Positions 31,446-37,105 of a stretch of 37,105 nt of DNA are shown here, piece after piece. The stretch covers positions 1 through 37,105 of the forward strand of contig CALILP010000214.1 of NCBI GenBank assembly GCA_938016515.1. The letters are read 5' to 3'. This DNA is from an uncultured Paracoccaceae bacterium. Lineage in GTDB: Bacteria > Pseudomonadota > Alphaproteobacteria > Rhodobacterales > Rhodobacteraceae. The translations under genes were made by a program, and so were the position numbers. The notes beneath the pieces are model-generated. The model saw only the letters and a program-made list of their open reading frames with translations, was not told the DNA's origin and did not search any database. Numbering within the stretch: the stretch's first letter is position 1; every line of letters begins with the position of its first letter.

Positions 31446-32363
31446 ATGACTAACGACATACACCTTGCCTTTGCGCATCCCTCTGAACGCGCAGCCGCCA
31501 GCACTGACATGCCATATGATCGCATTTCGGTACGCGACTACACCGTTGAGGTTGAGATTGGTGCGTTTCAGGCAGAGCGGGGGACATTGCAGCGGGTCCG
31601 CTTCAATGTCGTGGTTGAGGTATTGCCGATTGCTGATCCGCTAGAGGACGATGTGGACCGCATCTTGTCCTATGACAAGGTCACCGAGGCCATTACGCTG
31701 GAATTGCAGGCAGAGCGGATCAACCTGCTGGAAACCCTTGCCGCCCGCGTCGCCGAACGCATCCTGATGGAGCCGCAGCCGGAACGTGTTTTTGTGCGTA
31801 TCGAAAAGCTGGATCGCGGCCCATTTGCTTTGGGCGTCGAAATCGTGCGCGCCCGCGATGGTGCAACCCCCGCCGCACAGGATCACGTCGAAACTCCGCA
31901 CCCTCGCGTTGTCTATCTGGCGAATGCGATGATCCACGCAGACGGTCTGTCGCAATGGATTGATACGCTGGTGGCAGATGATGGCCCTTTGATTTTTTGC
32001 GTCGGTGCAGGTGACACTGCTGCCCCCCAAACCGGCCACACAATGACCCAGCGCCGTGTTGATTTGCTGGCCATCGAACAAAACGCTTGGGTGCTTGCTG
32101 CCCGCGACCATCGCTGCAAGGTCGTCGAGACCCGGACAGAGTTGGATTGGGCCATGAAGAACGGTCAGATCTGCGTCTGGGCCCCGTCAAAGATTGTGCT
32201 GGACGCGGTAGATGGCGCCTCTGCCGGTCCGCGAGAGCCTGCCGCCTTGGCAAGCTGGTTCGCCGCCGAAATGCAGGCCGCAGAGTTGTTGGTCGTTGGG
32301 GCAGAGGCCCCGGCTGCAACGGTTCCCGTCCGCGCAATTGCCGTCAGAGACACCATAACATGA
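31446..32363 (+). CDS. folB: Dihydroneopterin aldolase fused to a C-terminal domain resembling an amino-acid kinase
   Basis: A 305-residue two-part protein. Residues about 24-135 are a FolB domain: RISVRDYTVEVEIGAFQAERGTLQRVRFNVVVEV, with likely catalytic Glu44 and Lys121 (RIEKLDRG). FolB cleaves dihydroneopterin to hydroxymethyl-dihydropterin. Residues about 153-300 form a second domain. VVYLANAM, FCVGAGD, RVDLLAIEQNAWVLAARDH, VWAPSKIVLD and ALASWFAAEMQAAELLVVGA resemble, in order, the motifs of the amino-acid-kinase proteins linked to methanofuran synthesis (VVKxGGS, PGGG, LLAMEQ, PSRMV, SLAAWLA). The phosphate-binding GGS is lost, so it may be a non-catalytic relic. AGGGG precedes ATG 31446. 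It overlaps folP by four bases (ATGA). Confidence 0.85.
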   Translation: MTNDIHLAFAHPSERAAASTDMPYDRISVRDYTVEVEIGAFQAERGTLQRVRFNVVVEVLPIADPLEDDVDRILSYDKVTEAITLELQAERINLLETLAARVAERILMEPQPERVFVRIEKLDRGPFALGVEIVRARDGATPAAQDHVETPHPRVVYLANAMIHADGLSQWIDTLVADDGPLIFCVGAGDTAAPQTGHTMTQRRVDLLAIEQNAWVLAARDHRCKVVETRTELDWAMKNGQICVWAPSKIVLDAVDGASAGPREPAALASWFAAEMQAAELLVVGAEAPAATVPVRAIAVRDTIT

Positions 32364-33370
32364 CATTGGCCCAGCTGATCCCCCAGACAACGGCTTACGC
32401 TGTTAGTGCCCGTGTGGGGGGCAGTGCATGGCTGTTTGCCGAGACAGCCTTGATCAAGGCGCGCGATACTGAGCCAGAGGAAGTGCTGTTCGACGACCTG
32501 CCATCCGATCAACGGACCCGCCTGAGCCAACAGCGTGCGCCGATCTGCGGGCTGACCCTCGATGTGCCTCGGATCATGGGCATTCTCAACGTGACGCCTG
32601 ACAGTTTTTCGGACGGGGGGACGCTTGCAAATGTGCAAGATGCCGTCGACCGGGCGCGCGCGATGGCGCAGGACGCCGATATTCTTGACATCGGGGGCGA
32701 AAGCACGCGGCCCGGTGCGCAAGAGGTCGCCTTGGACGAGGAGATCAGGCGCACGGTGCCTGTGATCAAAGCGATCCGGGAGGCCGGGATCACAACCCCG
32801 ATTTCGATTGATACCCGCAAAGCGCAGGTCGCCGCCTCGGCGCTGGCGGCGGGGGCCGATATGGTCAATGACGTCACAGCCATGCGCTATGACCCGGATA
32901 TGATCCATGTCGTGGCGCAGGCCGGTGTGCCTGTCTGCCTGATGCACTCCCAAGGTCGGCCGGACACGATGCAGGACGATCCGCGCTACGACGCCGTCAC
33001 ATTCGACGTCTACGACCACCTTGCAGAGCGGATCGCCGCTGCAGAGGCCGCAGGCATCGCGCGTCACAACATCATCACCGATCCGGGCATCGGTTTTGGT
33101 AAGACTTTGCAACACAATTTGAGGTTACTTCGCGACATAGCCATCTATCATGATCTTGGGCTGCCGATCCTGCTTGGGGCATCGCGGAAACGGTTTATCG
33201 GGACGATTACCGGGGCTGAGGATGCGTCAAACAGGCTCGGCGGTTCCATCGCGGTTGCCTTGCATGGGATCGCACAGGGCGTGCAGATCGTGCGGGTTCA
33301 TGATACCAAGGATACAAGACAGGCACTGAGCCTGCAAATGGCAGTGAACGGAGCGGGCAGCGATGGCTGA
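32360..33370 (+). CDS. folP: Dihydropteroate synthase
   Basis: A 336-residue enzyme joining hydroxymethyl-dihydropterin diphosphate with p-aminobenzoate; it is the sulfonamide target. The TIM-barrel marks are all present: [70 protein letters not shown] and [10 protein letters not shown]. About 70 N-terminal residues precede the barrel and are not part of the core family. The track starts at 32087, inside folB; ATG 32360 overlaps the folB TGA and is preferred. It ends eight bases inside glmM. Folate genes folB and folP are thus coupled with cell-wall precursor gene glmM, as folP and glmM are in E. coli. Confidence 0.96.
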   Translation: MTLAQLIPQTTAYAVSARVGGSAWLFAETALIKARDTEPEEVLFDDLPSDQRTRLSQQRAPICGLTLDVPRIMGILNVTPDSFSDGGTLANVQDAVDRARAMAQDADILDIGGESTRPGAQEVALDEEIRRTVPVIKAIREAGITTPISIDTRKAQVAASALAAGADMVNDVTAMRYDPDMIHVVAQAGVPVCLMHSQGRPDTMQDDPRYDAVTFDVYDHLAERIAAAEAAGIARHNIITDPGIGFGKTLQHNLRLLRDIAIYHDLGLPILLGASRKRFIGTITGAEDASNRLGGSIAVALHGIAQGVQIVRVHDTKDTRQALSLQMAVNGAGSDG

Positions 33371-34709
33371 AAAATTATTTGGAACCGACGGTGTCCGGGG
33401 CAAGGCGAACGTGCACCCGATGACCGCAGATATGGCCCTTAAGATCGGGGCTGCTGCAGGCCGCTATTTCCGCAACGATGGCTCGAACGGGCATCGGGTG
33501 GTGATTGGCAAGGATACCCGTTTATCGGGCTACATGTTCGAGAACGCATTGACTGCGGGATTGACGTCGACCGGCATGAACGTTCTTTTGCTTGGCCCCG
33601 TCCCAACGCCCGCAGTTGGCATGTTGACCACATCGATGCGCGCTGATGTTGGCATCATGATCTCGGCCAGCCACAACCCGCACCACGACAATGGCATCAA
33701 ATTCTTTGGCCCCGACGGATACAAGCTGTCCGACGAGGCCCAGTCAACCATTGAAGAGCTGATCGCGGGTGATATCGATCCTGCACAGGCCGGTAATATT
33801 GGTCGGGCCAAACGGATCGATGACGGCCGTTTTCGGTATGCAGAGCGGGTGAAATCAACCTTTCCGTCAGGCATGCGCCTTGACGGTCTAAAGGTCGTGC
33901 TCGATTGCGCAAACGGGGCCGCATACAAGGTTGCACCAGAGGTTTTGTGGGAAATGGGGGCCACCGTGATCCCGGTTGGGGTGACCCCGGATGGCTTTAA
34001 CATCAACGACGGCTGTGGATCCACAAGCACCCAATTGGCCGCCGAGACAATTGTCAGTCATGGCGCTGATGTCGGCATCTGTTTGGATGGTGATGCGGAT
34101 CGGGTCATGATCCTTGATGAGACCGGCAAGGTTGCGGACGGCGATCAGCTGATGGCCCTTATGGCCGATAGGTGGGCCTCGCAAGGACGGCTGGTTGGGG
34201 ACACTCTGGTGGCCACTGTGATGTCGAATCTCGGGCTGGAGCGGTATCTGCAAGGCAAGGGCCTGCATCTGGAACGCACAGCCGTCGGTGACCGCTATGT
34301 CGTCGAAGCGATGCGCGAGAAGGGCTATAATTTGGGTGGCGAGCAATCCGGCCATATCGTGATGACCGATTATGCCACAACCGGGGACGGCTTGCTGGCA
34401 GGTATGCAGTTTTTGGCCGCTATGGTGGATAGCGGCAAGAAGGCCAGCGCCTTGACCCAAAGCTTTGATACCGTCCCTCAGATGTTGAAGAACGTGCGCT
34501 ACGCGGCTGGAAAAAACCCGCTGGAAGCTGCCAATGTGACCGGTGCGATTGCGGATGCAGAGACAAAGTTGACCGGTAAAGGCCGCTTGCTGATCCGCAA
34601 ATCCGGCACAGAGCCTTTGGTTCGCGTCATGGCCGAATGCGAAGACCCGGACATGCTGTTGGAAGTCGTCGACGGGATCGTAGCTGAGGTCGAGGCGGCC
34701 TCAGCCTAG
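33363..34709 (+). CDS. glmM: Phosphoglucosamine mutase
   Basis: A 448-residue alpha-D-phosphohexomutase converting glucosamine-6-phosphate to glucosamine-1-phosphate for UDP-GlcNAc, the precursor of peptidoglycan and lipopolysaccharide. The N-terminus [13 protein letters not shown] is diagnostic. The phosphorylated Ser103 lies in [15 protein letters not shown]; the metal loop is [10 protein letters not shown]; the sugar-binding loop is GGEQSGHIV; and the phosphate-binding loop is [14 protein letters not shown]. All active-site elements are intact. ATG 33363 lies eight bases inside the folP end. It converges on the lipoprotein-like gene with only eight bases between the stops and no visible terminator. 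Confidence 0.97.
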   Translation: MAEKLFGTDGVRGKANVHPMTADMALKIGAAAGRYFRNDGSNGHRVVIGKDTRLSGYMFENALTAGLTSTGMNVLLLGPVPTPAVGMLTTSMRADVGIMISASHNPHHDNGIKFFGPDGYKLSDEAQSTIEELIAGDIDPAQAGNIGRAKRIDDGRFRYAERVKSTFPSGMRLDGLKVVLDCANGAAYKVAPEVLWEMGATVIPVGVTPDGFNINDGCGSTSTQLAAETIVSHGADVGICLDGDADRVMILDETGKVADGDQLMALMADRWASQGRLVGDTLVATVMSNLGLERYLQGKGLHLERTAVGDRYVVEAMREKGYNLGGEQSGHIVMTDYATTGDGLLAGMQFLAAMVDSGKKASALTQSFDTVPQMLKNVRYAAGKNPLEAANVTGAIADAETKLTGKGRLLIRKSGTEPLVRVMAECEDPDMLLEVVDGIVAEVEAASA

Positions 34710-34717
34710 CGCCACCC

Positions 34718-35239
34718 TTAGCACGACATATAGACCGCAAACAATTTGTACTGACCGCCCTTGGTTTGGGTCACGGTTTGACCTTCCCACGCGCAGCCTG
34801 CCTGCGCTGAGACCTGTTGCCCGACAGTTCGCGCCAGTGTGTCCTTGTCATATTGCGATCCTGCGAGGAACGGCGCCGATACGTTTGTCAAAAAGCCAAG
34901 CGACCCGGATGGGCCGTCCACGCGGAATGCGATGCCAGAGATATCAAGGACATTCATCGAGACACCAGAGTGCTGGCCGCTGATTCCAGCACGGTTGGCG
35001 CTTAGGTAGAAATTGATCGATCGTCCGGCGGCTGCCGCTGATTGTGCTGTGCGTCCCCTTGCCTGAAAGATCGGTAAAGCAGTTGACATCGTTGATTGTG
35101 CGACAACGGCTGAAGTGGGCGTTGATGCCGGAACGGTGGCGCCTCCGACGGATGTGCCAAAGCCTGGACCGGTTGTCGTCGGCGTTTGTGCAACACAGGC
35201 GGCTGTCGCCAGCATGGCGATAAAGGGTACGAATTTCAT
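34718..35239 (-). CDS. Lipoprotein-like exported protein of unknown function
   Basis: A 173-residue protein with an N-terminal hydrophobic segment ending in LATAACVAQ, compatible with a weak lipobox (the -3 residue is Thr, not the usual Leu) or a normal signal peptide. The next 50 residues are Thr/Ala/Ser/Pro-rich and probably disordered. The C-terminal half (INFYLSANRAGISGQHSGVSMNVLDISGIAFRVDG...YDKDTLARTVGQQVSAQAGCAWEGQTVTQTKGGQYKLFAVYMSC) looks like a small beta-rich domain with two cysteines. I recognise no family. It is convergent with glmM and lies 111 bp downstream of the EamA gene end on the same strand. Confidence 0.7.
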   Translation of the reverse strand: MKFVPFIAMLATAACVAQTPTTTGPGFGTSVGGATVPASTPTSAVVAQSTMSTALPIFQARGRTAQSAAAAGRSINFYLSANRAGISGQHSGVSMNVLDISGIAFRVDGPSGSLGFLTNVSAPFLAGSQYDKDTLARTVGQQVSAQAGCAWEGQTVTQTKGGQYKLFAVYMSC

Positions 35240-35350
35240 AACTACTCTCTCAACTTGCTTTTTTGCCGACGTTACCGATGGATGTGGCCAAAATATGAAG
35301 AGATGACGGTTGGTGGGAAAGCCTTTGTCGCTGTGAGGCCTGCATGCGGG

Positions 35351-36247
35351 TTACGATAGCAGGCGCTTGAGGCTGGCTGATTGGCTGATCGCGAGACCCG
35401 CAAGGATCAGGCCAAGGGCGACGAAGAATCGAAGGGGTAGGGTCTCGCTGAGAATCCATGCCCCGAAGATCATTGACCAGACCGGGACCTGGTAATTGAC
35501 CAGCGTCATGAACACCGCCCCCGCGCTGCGGATCGTGAAGACGCGGATCAGGGCGGCAAGGGCTGTTGGGAAGATCCCGAGAAAGACGATGGCCCAACTG
35601 CTGCGTCCGGGCGCGATGGCTGGCACCCCTTCGATCAGCAACATGATCGGCAAAAGGCTTGCGCAGCCGATGATCATCAGGATCGCGGCCATGGTGATGG
35701 AATCCATCGGGGGGCATTGCCGCGTCATCACGCTGGACACCGCATAGGACAGGGCCGCCCCGATGCAGGCCAATTGGCCCAGCGGTTCCATCCCGGTGCC
35801 GATCTTCAAGACCGATGGACCGATCAGTACCACGGCCCCAACGAAACCAAGGGTCACCCCAACCACGTTCCGCGCTTTCAGCTTTTCATCCGAGAAAAGA
35901 TGCGCAAGGGGCAAGACAAACAAGGGGATCGCTGCCATCGAGATGCCTGCAAAAGCTGATGGCACAAATTGCTGACCCCAGCTGAGCATCGCAAAGGGCA
36001 GGGCGGTGTTCAGCACCCCGATCACCAGTAGATATTTGATCAAACGGGGGGTGAAGACTGGCAAGGGGCTTTTCATCGCCCCCATCACACCTAACAAAGC
36101 CAGTGACCCAAGCGTCGTGCGCGCCGTCGCCACCGTGAGGGGGCCATACCCTTCCAATGCAATCGCCACGACCATAAAGGTGCCGCCCCAAATGAGGCCC
36201 AAGGCAATAATCGATGCCCAGTTTGCGCCTGTTGGGGATTGCGTCAT
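35351..36247 (-). CDS. EamA/DMT family transporter
   Basis: A 298-residue integral membrane protein with ten hydrophobic segments in two EamA repeats. The first begins WASIIALGLIWGGTFMVVAIALEGYGPLTVATARTTLGSLALLGVM; the second contains GQLACIGAALSYAVSSVMTRQCP and ends GAWILSETLPLRFFVALGLILAGLAISQS. The substrate is unknown; EamA proteins include exporters of amino acids, sugars and metabolites. It is not closely similar in sequence to the EamA gene at 14210, so the two are separate members rather than a recent duplication. ATG 36247 begins MTQSPTGANWASII. It is divergent from the small membrane-protein gene. Confidence 0.9.
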   Translation of the reverse strand: MTQSPTGANWASIIALGLIWGGTFMVVAIALEGYGPLTVATARTTLGSLALLGVMGAMKSPLPVFTPRLIKYLLVIGVLNTALPFAMLSWGQQFVPSAFAGISMAAIPLFVLPLAHLFSDEKLKARNVVGVTLGFVGAVVLIGPSVLKIGTGMEPLGQLACIGAALSYAVSSVMTRQCPPMDSITMAAILMIIGCASLLPIMLLIEGVPAIAPGRSSWAIVFLGIFPTALAALIRVFTIRSAGAVFMTLVNYQVPVWSMIFGAWILSETLPLRFFVALGLILAGLAISQSASLKRLLS

Positions 36248-36316
36248 GCCGGAACAATCACCTGGATGTCTGCGTTGGCATGACAGGGCTGAAGCATATG
36301 GGGGAGAAGAGCAGGC

Positions 36317-36478
36317 ATGGATTTTCCACTTCTTGCCATACTGGCGTTAGTTATCTGCAACTTCGTATTTGCATTTGCGCTGTGGAGCAAACACCGAACT
36401 GAAGGTCGTCGCGTTGATCCGTCTGACACGTCTTTGACGGCGCGGCGACGGATGAGTAATCGCCTAGATGACGATTAA
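36317..36478 (+). CDS. Small single-span membrane protein, 53 aa (not in the ORF track)
   Basis: ATG 36317 opens a 53-codon frame ending TAA 36476-36478. It encodes MDFPLLAILALVICNFVFAFALW, one membrane helix, followed by a hydrophilic tail rich in Arg and Asp (SKHRTEGRRVDPSDTS... RRRMSNRLDDD). A GGAGAAGAG stretch lies about nine to fourteen bases upstream. A strong terminator begins four bases after the stop, supporting a transcribed short gene. The gap would otherwise be 288 bp with no product. No family is recognised. Confidence 0.65.
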   Translation: MDFPLLAILALVICNFVFAFALWSKHRTEGRRVDPSDTSLTARRRMSNRLDDD

Positions 36479-36481
36479 CGC

Positions 36482-36509
36482 AAAAGGCCCGGACACTGCC
36501 GGGCCTTTT
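36482..36509. terminator. Bidirectional terminator between the small membrane gene and ilvC
   Basis: AAAAGGCCCGG (36482-36492) and CCGGGCCTTTT (36499-36509) form a perfect 11-bp stem with an ACACTG loop. It has T's at the 3' side on either strand, so it can end both the rightward small gene and the leftward ilvC transcript. Confidence 0.93.
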
Positions 36510-36535
36510 CTGTTTGTGATCGGCATAAGGCCCGC

Positions 36536-37105
<570 letters not shown>

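Noticed and set aside
32165-33115. 316-aa minus-strand ORF opposite folP
   Set aside because: It is an antisense shadow of a conserved enzyme gene.

Overview
The window reads as a chromosomal segment of an alphaproteobacterium, most likely Rhodobacteraceae (Roseobacter group). The reasons are a SAM-II riboswitch in front of metZ, a Suv3-like helicase / S4 protein / FdxA / CarD block, a DUF6446-like gene between glyQ and glyS, a FolE2-type GTP cyclohydrolase, and C/G-rich hairpin repeats directly after gene ends. I cannot fix the genus from sequence alone. Coding density is high, no intergenic gap exceeds 300 bp, and I see no tRNA, rRNA, insertion sequence, prophage or CRISPR array.

Layout. 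1-2041 (minus): a ligase-associated exonuclease cut by the left edge, an alpha/beta hydrolase and an SCP2 protein, probably one operon. 2107-6944 (plus): a TPR protein, the Suv3-like RNA helicase, an S4 RNA-binding protein, ferredoxin fdxA and transcription factor carD, with terminators around the carD leader. 7104-9948: purD (minus) and xseA (plus), divergent. 10041-15778: a small exported protein (minus), then a fused NuoE/NuoF-like diaphorase, ftsY, an EamA transporter and ispZ (plus). 15801-22061: a PilZ protein (minus), then metZ under SAM-II control, folE2, trkH and a ThDP-dependent decarboxylase. 22209-23978 (minus): a SPOR/peptidoglycan-binding protein with an inactive-looking trypsin domain. 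24188-31345 (plus): glyQ, DUF6446-like gene, glyS, a PPDK-like protein and a SleB-type cell-wall hydrolase. 31446-34709 (plus): folB fused to an extra domain, folP and glmM, all overlapping. 34718-37105: a lipoprotein-like protein and an EamA transporter (minus), an untracked 53-aa membrane protein (plus), and ilvC cut by the right edge (minus).

Most genes are housekeeping: translation (glyQS), secretion (ftsY), folate (folE2, folB, folP), purine, methionine and branched-chain amino acid synthesis, cell envelope (glmM, ispZ, SleB, SPOR protein) and RNA metabolism. I found no self-contained novel system such as a defence island or a biosynthetic cluster. The most interesting points are: the dihydroneopterin aldolase carrying a C-terminal domain that resembles a degenerate amino-acid-kinase fold; the trypsin-like protein lacking its catalytic residues; the PPDK-like protein with a diverged ATP-grasp half; a four-copy repeat that always follows a gene stop in sense orientation; a three-stem palindromic element after folE2; and an extra terminator in the carD leader that could define a small RNA.
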